Assembly: GCF_003611735.1 (NCBI RefSeq)
Contig: NZ_RAWG01000056.1
Coordinates: 1 to 41,927 of the forward strand
Direction of reading: 5' to 3'
DNA from: Corallococcus sicarius
GTDB lineage: Bacteria; Myxococcota; Myxococcia; Myxococcales; Myxococcaceae
DNA: 41,927 nt
This document shows positions 17,268 to 26,233 of this stretch, piece after piece; position 1 is the stretch's first letter, and each line of letters opens with the position of its first letter. Position numbers and translations under genes: made by a program. The notes beneath the pieces are model-generated. The model was not told the DNA's origin and ran no database searches. It saw only the letters and a program-made list of their open reading frames with translations.

Positions 17268-17818
17268 GGCTTCACCGCCCGGTCCGCACCGCTCGAGGTC
17301 TTCACCATCACCCAGCCGCCGCTCACCGTTCCGCCCAGCTCCACGACGCCCTTGTACGCGGGCGTCACCAGCTCATAGGCGATGGTGCCGGACGCGTCGT
17401 ACGTCACCGCGTCCGGGAAGTTGTCGAGCACGGACTGGAAGGCCTTCACCGCCATCTCCCGCGTCTGGGGCAGGCTCGCCTGATCCGCGAGGCCCCGCTG
17501 GTAGATGGCCGCGAGCTGGAGGCCCACGTAGTACTGCGCTTCACCGTACGGCCCCTGCGCCAGGATGGTGGCCCACGAGTAGTAGCCCGCCACGGGGCTC
17601 GCCCCGGACTGGATGTCCCACTTCGTCTCCGTGCCCACACCCGAAAACCGGAAGGGGTTGTTCGGGTCGTCCATCACGGACGTGTTCGGATGGATGCCCA
17701 TCAGCGGGTCGGTGACCGTGAAGGTCATGTCCTCCAGCGAGCTGCCGTAGAGGATCGTCGGATCGTCGTAGCAGCCGGACAGGGCCACCACCGCGGCCAG
17801 CAGGAAACCCGTCTTCAT
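17264..17818 (-). CDS. Small lipoprotein of the glycan locus, function unknown
   Basis: A 184-residue lipoprotein; the ATG at 17818 gives a compact signal peptide with lipobox ALSGC (Cys about 16), preceded by GAGGG about 10 nt upstream. The middle part is helix-rich and resembles a short TPR-like stretch (AQYYVGLQLAAIYQRGLADQ, REMAVKAFQSVLDNFPD). I do not recognise a family. It sits 13 bp after the enzyme-barrel gene and overlaps the carbohydrate-binding-like lipoprotein by 4 bp, so it probably works at the outer membrane with both. A partner or assembly factor of the barrel is one possibility, by position only. Confidence 0.8.
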   Translation of the reverse strand: MKTGFLLAAVVALSGCYDDPTILYGSSLEDMTFTVTDPLMGIHPNTSVMDDPNNPFRFSGVGTETKWDIQSGASPVAGYYSWATILAQGPYGEAQYYVGLQLAAIYQRGLADQASLPQTREMAVKAFQSVLDNFPDAVTYDASGTIAYELVTPAYKGVVELGGTVSGGWVMVKTSSGADRAVKP

Positions 17819-17831
17819 GATGCGTCGTCCC

Positions 17832-20800
17832 TCAGAGAGAAAGGATGGCATACGCGCCCACCTCGTACTCGCGACCCTTCAGGCCCTCGGTGATGCCCCG
17901 GTCGTTGAGGCCTTCCGAGTACTCATTCAGCATGCGGACCAGCCCGCGCAGACCGAAGCGCGTGGACACCGCGCCCAGCACCGGCTTCTTCAACCCGTAG
18001 GACAGGTCCCCGCCCAGTTGCACCGGGTACGTGAGGTTGAAGACGCGGTGGTAGTCATAGGGGCCCCAGTCGTTGAAGCGCAGCTGGGCCGCCAGCAACA
18101 GCGTGTCCAGCAGCACGGAGCCGTCCAGGCCGAAGCGGTGGATCTGCCGGTTGTCCTCGCCGGAGGACTGGTTGCTGCCCACGAACGCCGTGCCGAACAG
18201 GCGCAGGCGCTGCATGGGATTGCCCACCAGGCGCAGCGACGTCTCCCACTCGTCCCGGGCCACCGGCGCGCTGCCGAAGGCCACGGTGCTGCCGTCCGCC
18301 AGGATGGCGATGCCGGCGTCACGCGACGTGGGCTGGTGGCGGTAGACGATGTCCAGGCCCGCGGCGAACGGCGCGTCCTCGCGCAAGTCCCGGTCCCACG
18401 CCCAGAACCACGTGCCGGGCGTCGGGTCGAAGGTGATCAGCAGCTCGCCTCCCAGCGTCTCGCGGTTGTCCAACACGGTGAACGCATCCACCAGCACGTT
18501 GCGGGGGCGCACGCCCGCGTAGTAGCGGCCGGTGTCCGGATCAAACGCGTCGGAGATGGTCGGGTTCGGTCCGACGAGGGGCTTCTGGTACAGCAGGTTC
18601 GGTGAGATCTGCAGGACGCCGAACTGCAGCGCCGCGCCCAGCTGGCCGGCGTAGTGGTTGCCTCGGCCGCTCTCGCGCAGGCTCCAGCCGGTGATGATGT
18701 TGCCCTGGTCCGGACCGCTGTCCGCGACGAGGCCGCGGATGGAGGATTGGACGAGCCAGCGCACCATGCCCATGTCGTAGGTGAGCCGCGCCTTCGCGCC
18801 CAGCGTGTCCAGGAACTGCACCTTGTCCTGGAGCACGTCGTAGCCGCTGTTGAGGTAGCTGGGCGCGTCCGTCGCCGCCTTGCGCGTATAGGTGAACGTC
18901 TCCCCGATGCGCTGGGGCGCGGAGAGCAGGCCGCCCACGTCGAGCACGAGCTTCCCGGTGGCGTACTGGAAGTTCAGCGCCGTCCTGCGCGCGATGCGCT
19001 CGCGCACCACGGAGGCCGTGTTGGACGAAGCGCCCTGGGCCAGATCCTCCTGGTGCACCAGGGTGATGTTCACCGGGCCCACGTTGTTGCGGTACTTGGC
19101 CACGGCGGACGGGTTGGCGCCCCAGTACAGCTCCGGGCCCACCGCCACCTTCAGACCCTCCATGGCGCGCTTGCCGGTGAAGACGACGCCGAAGGGCGCG
19201 TTGCCGTGGTAGATGTCCAGGTTCGGCCCGTAGTTCGCCTCGCGGTAGAGGCCGAAGAAGTCACCCTCCTCGCCCCAGTGGTAGTGGCCGGTGCGGTAGT
19301 AGCCCTCGAGCGCGAAGTCCGTCCGGTCCAGCTTGAACTCCGCCTGGTAGAGCGCGAAGCGATCCAGCGGCGAGTTGCCCTGCGGCGCGGCGCCCGGCCC
19401 CGTCGGGATGACGTTCGTGCCCGGCGCGGAGGGCGTGCCGCGGTTCTCGTAGAACAGGTTGTTGAGCCGGTTCTGCGCCACGTTGCCCACGACGTTGAAC
19501 GACGCGCGGCCATAGACGCCGCTGGCCGGCTGCAACGCGAGATCAAAGAAGATGGACTCGGTGTGGTCCGCGGAGCTCCGGTTGGGCCGCACCGTGGCGA
19601 TGCTGCCGCGCGACAGCGAGCTGTCCAGGAGCAGCCGCAGGTTGGACACCCGCACCGCGCTCAGCTCCTCCGTGCGCGCCAGCGCCACCGACGACGTGTA
19701 GCTGCTGGTGAGCGACGAGGGACGGATGGCCCCGAAGTGCTGGCGGATGGTGTCCGGGTTCGTGCCGGGCGCGTACGGGTCCAGGCGGAAGGCGGCCTGG
19801 AGGACGTAGTAGGCAGTGCGCGGCTGGAGGCCGCTGATGCCATTGGCGTCCGGCGGGCCCAGGGCCGCGATGCCGAACCACTCCTCGTTCATGTTGTTCT
19901 GGCCGGGGACGAAGTCCGCCGCGTAGCCCCCGTTCGGCCAGGACGCCGTGGTGTCGTGGATGGAGAGGTTGGCCTCCTGGCCCATCTTCCACCAGCCGTC
20001 CACCCACTGGAACACGAAGCCGCCAATGGCCGTGCCCGACAGCCCCTGGCCGTAGCCCTCCAGGTAGATCTGCTCCCACTGCGTGCGCAGGTACTCCGCC
20101 TGGGCGACGTGGTCCTCGCGACCCGCGCGGGCGTCGTACGCGTCCGCGCCGAACTCGGAGAAGAACACCGGCTTGTTGAGCTTCGCCTTCACCTCCGCGA
20201 ACAGGTCGCGCGCGGTGGGGCCGCGGTAGACGTTCGTGCCCAGCACGTCCAGGTCCTGGCAGTGCTTCGCGATGAGGTCGATGTACTGGAGGTCGCCGTT
20301 GGCGATGGACACCGGGTGGTTCGTGTCCCGCTTCTTCACCGTGCGGGTCGCCTCGCCATAGAGCGTGTAGAGCGACTCCGCGCGCGCGGAGTCCTCCTGG
20401 CCCGGCAGCGCCTCGATTTCAAACGACGTCCAGTGCAGGCCGTAGTTGTTCTCGTTTCCGAGCAACCACATCAGGACGCCGGGCACGTCCCGGTACATCT
20501 CCACCTTCTGCGCCAGCGCGTCCAGGATGGCTTTACGGTGCGCGGGGTTCGAGTAGTCGATGTTGGGGACCATCACCCCGTTGACGGCGTGGCCGTAGCG
20601 CCCCATCAACGGGTTGAGCATCGTGTAGATGCCGTAGTTCCGGTAGATGTACTCGACCCAGACGGGCGGGATGTCGTCGAACTGGCGGATGGCATTGATG
20701 CCCGCGTCGCGCAGCAGGCCCATCTCCTTGGCCAGCACCTGCTTGATGAAGTCCTCCGGCTGGTTCCAGAGCGAGTACCGGTAGTTCTCACCAATGGGCG

Positions 20801-21146
20801 TGTAGCCCCAGTTGATGCCGTGGATGGCGAAGTCCTTGCCGTCCACCTGGAGCTTGAAGCCGCGCTCGTCGTGGATCACGCGCGTCACCGTCGTCCGCAG
20901 GGCGGCATCGGGCGCGGCGGGTGCCGGAGCCAGAGCGGGTGCCGGCGACGGAGCGACCTCCGGGGCCGGAGCCGGCGCCGGGGTGGCCGGGGCCGCGACC
21001 GCGGGCGCCTCGGCGGCATCCACGGGGCCCGCGCTGGGCGGCTGGCTGGTGGCCGGCGCCTGGGTGGGAGCCCCTGCCCCGGGCTGCTGGGCCAGCGCCT
21101 GCGCGCCGCACAACGCCAGACACGTCGTCAGAAAGAGCTTTTTCAA
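17832..21146 (-). CDS. Clan GH-A (GH2-like) glycosidase fused to an outer-membrane beta-barrel
   Basis: A 1104-residue exported protein. Residues 1-20 are a Sec signal; 21-80 a Pro/Ala linker. Residues about 88-460 form a GH2-type TIM barrel: FAIHGINWGY at the start, the acid/base Glu 232 in LLGNENNYG and the nucleophile Glu 331 in VFFSEFGADAY. From about residue 480 to the end the sequence changes to alternating polar/hydrophobic strands with many Tyr, Phe and Trp (FALEGYYRTGHYHWG, LRFNDWGPYDYHRVFNLTYPV), ending in EVGAYAILSL, as in a large outer-membrane barrel; about 600 residues is too long for an autotransporter unit. The terminal residue is Leu rather than Phe. The start overlaps the GH1 stop by 4 bp. 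Inferred role: trims beta-glucan and forms or controls its outer-membrane entry pore. Confidence 0.9.
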   Translation of the reverse strand: MKKLFLTTCLALCGAQALAQQPGAGAPTQAPATSQPPSAGPVDAAEAPAVAAPATPAPAPAPEVAPSPAPALAPAPAAPDAALRTTVTRVIHDERGFKLQVDGKDFAIHGINWGYTPIGENYRYSLWNQPEDFIKQVLAKEMGLLRDAGINAIRQFDDIPPVWVEYIYRNYGIYTMLNPLMGRYGHAVNGVMVPNIDYSNPAHRKAILDALAQKVEMYRDVPGVLMWLLGNENNYGLHWTSFEIEALPGQEDSARAESLYTLYGEATRTVKKRDTNHPVSIANGDLQYIDLIAKHCQDLDVLGTNVYRGPTARDLFAEVKAKLNKPVFFSEFGADAYDARAGREDHVAQAEYLRTQWEQIYLEGYGQGLSGTAIGGFVFQWVDGWWKMGQEANLSIHDTTASWPNGGYAADFVPGQNNMNEEWFGIAALGPPDANGISGLQPRTAYYVLQAAFRLDPYAPGTNPDTIRQHFGAIRPSSLTSSYTSSVALARTEELSAVRVSNLRLLLDSSLSRGSIATVRPNRSSADHTESIFFDLALQPASGVYGRASFNVVGNVAQNRLNNLFYENRGTPSAPGTNVIPTGPGAAPQGNSPLDRFALYQAEFKLDRTDFALEGYYRTGHYHWGEEGDFFGLYREANYGPNLDIYHGNAPFGVVFTGKRAMEGLKVAVGPELYWGANPSAVAKYRNNVGPVNITLVHQEDLAQGASSNTASVVRERIARRTALNFQYATGKLVLDVGGLLSAPQRIGETFTYTRKAATDAPSYLNSGYDVLQDKVQFLDTLGAKARLTYDMGMVRWLVQSSIRGLVADSGPDQGNIITGWSLRESGRGNHYAGQLGAALQFGVLQISPNLLYQKPLVGPNPTISDAFDPDTGRYYAGVRPRNVLVDAFTVLDNRETLGGELLITFDPTPGTWFWAWDRDLREDAPFAAGLDIVYRHQPTSRDAGIAILADGSTVAFGSAPVARDEWETSLRLVGNPMQRLRLFGTAFVGSNQSSGEDNRQIHRFGLDGSVLLDTLLLAAQLRFNDWGPYDYHRVFNLTYPVQLGGDLSYGLKKPVLGAVSTRFGLRGLVRMLNEYSEGLNDRGITEGLKGREYEVGAYAILSL

Positions 21147-22513
21147 GCGGCCTGCTCCACGTCCAGCCCGTTCTGGGCCACGACGTCACGGTAGAGGTGG
21201 GCACTGTCCTTCGGGATGCGCTGCTGGGTGGCGTAGTCCACGTAGACGAGGCCGAAGCGCTTCTCGTAGCCGTACGCCCACTCGAAGTTGTCCAGGAGGG
21301 ACCAGGCGAAGTAGCCCGCCAGGTTCACGCCCTGCGCGATGGCGTCACTGCACGCCTCCAGGTGGGTGCGCAGGTAGTCCACGCGCTTCACGTCGTGCAC
21401 GCGCCCGTCCGCGCTGGGGCCGGTGGAGTACGCGCAGCCGTTCTCCGTGATGTAGAGGGGGCCGGGCTTGTATTCGGTCTGCAGGTGGACGAGGAGCTGC
21501 GTGAGCCCCTTCGGGTACACCTCCCAGTCCATGTCCGTCTTGTCCGGGCTCACGTGCACGGTGCGCGGCGCGTTCTTCTCCTCCGGGATGCGGTTGCTGC
21601 GCAGCACGGCGCGCGAGTAGTAGTTCACGCCCAGGAAGTCGGTGGGCTCCGCGATCGTCTTCAGGTCGCCGTCCTGGATGAAGTCCAGCGAGGCGGAAGG
21701 GATGCGGCCCGCCTTCACGTGGTCCTCCACGACGTCCAGGGGGTAGCCACGGCCGTAGAGCGGCTCCAGGAACCAGCGGTTGAAGCCGCCGTCGAAGTCG
21801 CGGCACGCGTCGGCGTCCTCGGGGCTGGGCGACGCGGGCTCGCCGGGCGTGAGGTTGAGGGTGATGCCCACCTCCGCGCGCTGCACGTTGGAGCGGATCA
21901 CCTGCACCGCCTTGCCGTGCGACAGCAGCAGGGTGTGCGACGTGGCGAGCGCCTTCGTCCAGTCCTTGTGGCCCGGAGCGTGCTCGCCGTTGCCGTAGCC
22001 CAGCACGCTGATGCACCAGGGCTCGTTGTGGGTGATCCACCGCTTCACGCGGTCGCCCAGCGCGCGGCTCATCACGTCCGCGTACTCCACGAAGGCGTCA
22101 CCGGTGGCGCGCACCGGCCAGCCGCCCTGGTCCTCCAACACCTGCGGCAGGTCCCAGTGGTAGAGCGTGACGAAGGGCTCGATGCCCGCGCCCAAGAGCG
22201 AGTCCACCAGCCGCGAGTAGAAGTCCACGCCCGCGACGTTCACGCGGCCCCGCCCTTCCGGGAGGATGCGCGGCCACGCGACGGAGAAGCGGTAGGACTT
22301 CAATCCCATCCAGCGCATCAGCTCGATGTCCTCCGGCCAGCGGCGGTAGTGCTCACAGGCCACCGAGCCGTCGGACTTGTCGTTGATCTTCCCGGGCGTG
22401 GCGGCGAAGCGGTCCCAGATGGACTCGCCACGGCCATCCACGCGGGTGGCACCTTCAATCTGATACGCGGAGGTGGCCACGCCCCAGAGGAAGTCAGGAG
22501 GAAACTGACGCAT
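21143..22513 (-). CDS. GH1 beta-glucosidase
   Basis: A 456-residue enzyme of normal GH1 length, no signal peptide, so cytoplasmic. The N-terminal FPPDFLWGVATSAYQIEG is the classic GH1 signature; the acid/base is Glu 164 in THNEPW and the nucleophile Glu 357 in YITENG; the aglycone/glycone segment near the end (FAWSLLDNFEWAYGY) is complete. It hydrolyses beta-linked glucose (or related) disaccharides and oligosaccharides. The ATG at 22513 has AAAGGAG 9 nt upstream, and the gene overlaps the end of the DppF-like gene by 20 bp, so uptake and intracellular cleavage are tied together. Final glucose release from imported laminari- or cello-oligosaccharides is the inferred job. Confidence 0.96.
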   Translation of the reverse strand: MRQFPPDFLWGVATSAYQIEGATRVDGRGESIWDRFAATPGKINDKSDGSVACEHYRRWPEDIELMRWMGLKSYRFSVAWPRILPEGRGRVNVAGVDFYSRLVDSLLGAGIEPFVTLYHWDLPQVLEDQGGWPVRATGDAFVEYADVMSRALGDRVKRWITHNEPWCISVLGYGNGEHAPGHKDWTKALATSHTLLLSHGKAVQVIRSNVQRAEVGITLNLTPGEPASPSPEDADACRDFDGGFNRWFLEPLYGRGYPLDVVEDHVKAGRIPSASLDFIQDGDLKTIAEPTDFLGVNYYSRAVLRSNRIPEEKNAPRTVHVSPDKTDMDWEVYPKGLTQLLVHLQTEYKPGPLYITENGCAYSTGPSADGRVHDVKRVDYLRTHLEACSDAIAQGVNLAGYFAWSLLDNFEWAYGYEKRFGLVYVDYATQQRIPKDSAHLYRDVVAQNGLDVEQAA

Positions 22514-23489
22514 CGGCGGTAACTCCTTTCGAAGCTTCAAGGTGGCAGCGGACCAGGTGGTTCGCGGCCGGCAGGATGTTGGGAGGGGGAACGGTGGAGC
22601 AGCGCGCCTCGGACACCGGGCAGCGCGGGGCGAAGGGGCAGCCCACGAGCGGAGGCAGGCCCGTGGCGGGGCGCACCGGCAGCGCGGCCTGGAGGAAGTC
22701 CGCGCCATCCGGCACGGCCGACAGCAGGAGCTTCGTGTACGGGTGGCGGGGCTGGCCCAGCACCTGTTCGGCGCGGCCCGCCTCCACCACCGTGCCCGCG
22801 TAGAGCACGAGGATGCGGTCGGCCAGGTGCCGCGCGCTCGCCAGGTCGTGGGTGATGAACAGGATGCCGATGCCGCGCTCCTGCGTGAGGCCGCGCAAGA
22901 GCTGCAACACGCCCTTGCGCGTGGACACGTCCAGCATCGACGTGGGCTCGTCCGCGATGATGACCTGCGGCTCCACCGCCAGGGCGCGCGCCACCGCCAC
23001 GCGCTGGCGCTGGCCGCCGGACAGCTCATGCGGGTAGCGCTTCGCGAACGCGTCCGCGGGCGTCAGGCCCACCGACTCCAGCAGCGACAGCACCTTGGTG
23101 CGCAGCCCGGACTTCGGCACCCGGCCATGGCGCACGAGCGGCCGCTCCAGGTGATAGGCCACCGTGTGCACGGGGTTGAGCGAGGCGAACGGATCCTGGA
23201 ACACCATCTGCACGCGCCCGCGGTAGTCGAGCGACGCCTGGGCGCTGTCATCCGCCAGCACGTCGCGGCCAGCGAGGCGCAGGTGGCCCGCGTCCGGCAT
23301 GTCCAGCCGGGCCAGCAGCCGCGCCAGGGTGCTCTTGCCGCTGCCGGACTCGCCCACCAGCGCGACGATCTCCCCCGGCTGCAGGGAGAAGGACACGCCC
23401 TTGAGGATGGGCCGGCGCTCGCGGGAGAAGAAGCCGCCCACGGAGAAGCTGCGGGTGAGCCCTTCGGCCTCCAGGAGGGGCGCGCTCAT
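22494..23489 (-). CDS. Oligosaccharide/oligopeptide ABC transporter ATPase (DppF/OppF type)
   Basis: A 331-residue cytoplasmic ATPase. Walker A is GESGSGKS at 46-53, the Q-loop lies in MVFQDPFASLNP, the signature is ELSGGQRQRV, and Walker B is VIIADEPTSMLD with the H-loop in FITHD. The C-terminus has the oligopeptide-transporter extension with Cys residues (GCPFAPRCPVSEARC, then VRCH), which in this family bind an iron-sulfur cluster. It pairs with the ATPase half of the DppC-DppD fusion. The start overlaps the upstream gene by 4 bp and the end overlaps GH1 by 20 bp. Although related to peptide importers, Opp-type systems also carry cello- and laminari-oligosaccharides, which fits this locus. 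Confidence 0.95.
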   Translation of the reverse strand: MSAPLLEAEGLTRSFSVGGFFSRERRPILKGVSFSLQPGEIVALVGESGSGKSTLARLLARLDMPDAGHLRLAGRDVLADDSAQASLDYRGRVQMVFQDPFASLNPVHTVAYHLERPLVRHGRVPKSGLRTKVLSLLESVGLTPADAFAKRYPHELSGGQRQRVAVARALAVEPQVIIADEPTSMLDVSTRKGVLQLLRGLTQERGIGILFITHDLASARHLADRILVLYAGTVVEAGRAEQVLGQPRHPYTKLLLSAVPDGADFLQAALPVRPATGLPPLVGCPFAPRCPVSEARCSTVPPPNILPAANHLVRCHLEASKGVTADASVSS

Positions 23490-25255
23490 CGGTGACCTCC
23501 GGGGATGGCCGCGACGCGGAGGGACGGCCGGGCCACCGACAGCTCGGAGGCCGCCGGCGGATGCGGCGTGACGGACACGTCCCCCGCGACGAGGTGCGGG
23601 AACGACGACAGGAGCAGCTGCGTGTACGGGTGCTGCGCCCCGGCGCGCAAGCCCGCGGACGTGCCCACCTCCACCAGCTTGCCGCCCTGGAGGATGCCCA
23701 CGCGGTCCGACAGCGCGAGCAGGAGCGGCAGGTCGTGCGTGATGAAGAGGATCGCGAAGCCCAGGCGCTGCTTGAGCTCCAGCATCCGCTGGAGCAGCTC
23801 CTTCTGGACCACGACGTCCAGCGCCGTGGTGGGCTCGTCCATGATGACCAGCCGGGGCTCCAGCGCCAGCGCCAGCGCGATGCCCACCCGCTGCCGCATG
23901 CCGCCGGAGAGCTGGTGGGGATACGCCGTCACGAGGTCCGGCGACAGGCCCACCATGCCCAGCAGCTCCCGCGCGCGGGCGTAGGACGTCGTGCGCGACA
24001 CGCGGCCGTGCGCCGCGAGCGTGTCGTGGAACTGCTCGCCCAGCGTGAGCACCGGGTTGAGCGCGCTCATCGCGCTCTGGAACACCATGGACACCTGGCG
24101 CCAGCGGAAGGCGCGCAGGCCGGCGCCCTCCAGCGCGGTGACGTCCATGCCGTTGAAGAGGATGCGCCCCTGCGTGACGCGCGCGGAGGTCGGCAGGAGG
24201 CCCAGCAGCGCCGAGCCGATGGTGGACTTGCCGCTGCCGGACTCACCCGCGAGGCCGAACACCTCTCCAGGCGCCAGGTCGAAGGACACCGTGTCCACCA
24301 CGCGGGAGGCGCCCTTCTCCGTCGCGTAGTCGATGCACAGGTCCTGCACGCTCAGGAGCACGCCCGGCGCGGGCCGGTCCACGTGCACCGGCAAGGTGGT
24401 GCCCTTGGGCAGCGGCGCGGGCTTGTGCACGCGGAGCGCGGGGTTGGTCAGCTCATCGATGGCGGAGCTCACCAGCGTCAGCGCGAAGCCGACGAGCGCG
24501 ATGCACAGGCCCGTGGGGACGAAGATCCACCACGAGCGTGTGAGCAGCGCCGCGTCGTTGCCGGCCCAGTAGAGGTTCGTGCCCCACGTCACCGCGCTCA
24601 CGTCGCCCAGGCCCAGGAACTCCAGGCCTACCTGCGCGCCCACGGCGTAGAGCGTGTTCCCGATGAAGGACGAGCCCAAGAGCGACGCCATGTTGGGCAG
24701 CAGCTCCCGCGACACGATGCGCGCGTGGCTCTCCCCCGTCACCACCGCGGCGGACACGAAGTCACGCCCGCGCAGGGCCAGCGACTCCGCGCGGAAGACG
24801 CGCGCGTTCCAGGCCCAGCCCGCCACCGTCAGCACCGCCACCATGCGGAAGGGGCCGGACGGCAGGTAGGCGCCCAGCACGATGGCCAGCGGCATGCCGG
24901 GGATCACGAGGAACACGTTGGTGGTGAGCGACAGCACGTCGTCCACGCGGCGGCCCAGGTAGCCCGCCGTCACGCCCACGAGCGCGCCCACCAGCGTGAC
25001 GAGCGCGCCCACCGCGAAGCCCACCGCCAGCGTCTCGCGCGCGCCCACCACCGTCTGGGCGAGCACGTCCTGCCCCTGCCCCGTGGTGCCGAACCAGTGC
25101 GCGGCGGACGGCGGCTGGTGCGGCCGGCCGACGAGGTCCTTCGGGTCCATCACGAACCAGGGGCCCACCAGCGACAGCAGCAGGAAGAACAACAGCAGGC
25201 CACCGCCCACCGCGGCCTTCCGGTGGCGGAGGAGGCTTCGCAGGGAGTCATGCAT
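23486..25255 (-). CDS. Fused ABC permease-ATPase (DppC-DppD)
   Basis: A 589-residue fusion. Residues 1 to about 275 are a DppC/OppC-type permease: N-terminal transmembrane helix, the GTTGQGQDVLAQ motif after it, further helices, and the EAA coupling loop around ESHARIVSRELLPNMASLLGS. A short Pro-rich linker (about 278-298) leads to a DppD-type ATPase, about 300-589, with Walker A GESGSGKS at 337-344, signature QLSGGMRQRVG and Walker B VIMDEPTTALD. The two parts are usually separate proteins. The C-terminal Cys cluster of DppD proteins is missing here, while DppF has it. Overlaps of 8 bp with DppB and 4 bp with DppF show one operon. It forms half of the translocation channel plus one motor. 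Confidence 0.94.
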   Translation of the reverse strand: MHDSLRSLLRHRKAAVGGGLLLFFLLLSLVGPWFVMDPKDLVGRPHQPPSAAHWFGTTGQGQDVLAQTVVGARETLAVGFAVGALVTLVGALVGVTAGYLGRRVDDVLSLTTNVFLVIPGMPLAIVLGAYLPSGPFRMVAVLTVAGWAWNARVFRAESLALRGRDFVSAAVVTGESHARIVSRELLPNMASLLGSSFIGNTLYAVGAQVGLEFLGLGDVSAVTWGTNLYWAGNDAALLTRSWWIFVPTGLCIALVGFALTLVSSAIDELTNPALRVHKPAPLPKGTTLPVHVDRPAPGVLLSVQDLCIDYATEKGASRVVDTVSFDLAPGEVFGLAGESGSGKSTIGSALLGLLPTSARVTQGRILFNGMDVTALEGAGLRAFRWRQVSMVFQSAMSALNPVLTLGEQFHDTLAAHGRVSRTTSYARARELLGMVGLSPDLVTAYPHQLSGGMRQRVGIALALALEPRLVIMDEPTTALDVVVQKELLQRMLELKQRLGFAILFITHDLPLLLALSDRVGILQGGKLVEVGTSAGLRAGAQHPYTQLLLSSFPHLVAGDVSVTPHPPAASELSVARPSLRVAAIPGGHR

Positions 25256-26231
25256 GGGCGCGCGTCCTCGGATCCAACCAGAGGCAGATGAGGTCCACTG
25301 CGAAGTTCGCCGCGAGCACCGCCAGCGTGATGACCAGGAACAGCCCCTGCATCAGCGGGTAGTCCTGGTTGCGCACGGCGAGGATGAGCAGGTAGCCCGT
25401 GCCCGGATAGGAGAAGACGATCTCCGTGAGCAGCGAGCCGCTCAGCACGAAGCCCACCGCCATGCCGAAGCTGGTGACGTTGGGCAAGAGCGCGTTGCGC
25501 GCCGCGTACCGCAGCATCACCTGCCGCGGCGGAAGGCCCCGCGCGTGCGCCAGCCGGATGGAGTCCGTGCCCAGCGTGGCCACCATCGTGTTGCGCATGC
25601 CGAGCATCCACCCGCCCAGCGTCGCCACCACGATGGACGCCGCCGGCAGCACCGCGTGCCGGGCCACGTCCGCGGCGAACGCGAACGTCATCCCCGGCTC
25701 CATGTCGTGCCCGTACGCGTGGCGCAGCGGGAACCACCCCAGCACGAAGCCGAAGAGGTACAGCGCCAGCATCGCCAGCCAGAAGTATGGGAAGGCCCCC
25801 AGGAACGCGAGCGCGGGGGACAGGCCGGAGTCCAGCCACCCTCCCCGGTTCCACGCGGCGAGCACGCCCAGGAAGGAGCCCAGCGCGAAGCTGATGATGA
25901 CCGCCACGCCCGCCAGCGCCACCGTCCACATCAGGCCGGTGCCAATCACCTCCGTCACCGGCGAGGGGAAGTACGCGTACGACATGCCCAGGTCGCCCTG
26001 CGCCAGGTGCTTCAGGTACGTGAAGTACTGCGAGTAGAGCGGCGCGTCGGTGAAGCCGAAGGCGGCCTTGAGCGCCTCCATCGCCTCCGGCTGCACCTTG
26101 CCCTGGAAGCGGGCGAACATGGCCGAGGCCGGATCACCGGGGGCCAGGCGCGGGATGACGAAGTTGAGCGTGAGCGAGGCCCACGCGGCGATGAGATAGA
26201 AACCCAGCCGCCGGAGGATGTAGCGACCCAT
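25248..26231 (-). CDS. ABC transporter permease (DppB/OppB type)
   Basis: A 327-residue inner-membrane protein of standard length. The N-terminal helix with FVIPRLAPGDPA is the DppB signature; about six transmembrane segments follow; the EAA loop lies in RLAHARGLPPRQVMLRYAARNALLPN, where it docks on the ATPases. It starts 2 nt after the binding-protein stop and overlaps the fused permease-ATPase by 8 bp. It pairs with the DppC half of the fusion to form the inner-membrane channel for the oligosaccharide proposed here. Confidence 0.95.
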   Translation of the reverse strand: MGRYILRRLGFYLIAAWASLTLNFVIPRLAPGDPASAMFARFQGKVQPEAMEALKAAFGFTDAPLYSQYFTYLKHLAQGDLGMSYAYFPSPVTEVIGTGLMWTVALAGVAVIISFALGSFLGVLAAWNRGGWLDSGLSPALAFLGAFPYFWLAMLALYLFGFVLGWFPLRHAYGHDMEPGMTFAFAADVARHAVLPAASIVVATLGGWMLGMRNTMVATLGTDSIRLAHARGLPPRQVMLRYAARNALLPNVTSFGMAVGFVLSGSLLTEIVFSYPGTGYLLILAVRNQDYPLMQGLFLVITLAVLAANFAVDLICLWLDPRTRAHA

Positions 26232-26233
26232 GG

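Noticed and set aside
18654-21194. Long plus-strand open frame (about 846 codons) opposite the enzyme-barrel gene
   Set aside because: It is the antisense shadow of a high-GC gene: rich in Arg, His, Val and Leu, without any domain, while the minus strand encodes a recognisable glycosidase.
23492-25291. Plus-strand open frame of about 600 codons opposite the permease-ATPase fusion
   Set aside because: Arg/His/Gln-rich shadow translation, no motif; the minus strand has complete ABC motifs.
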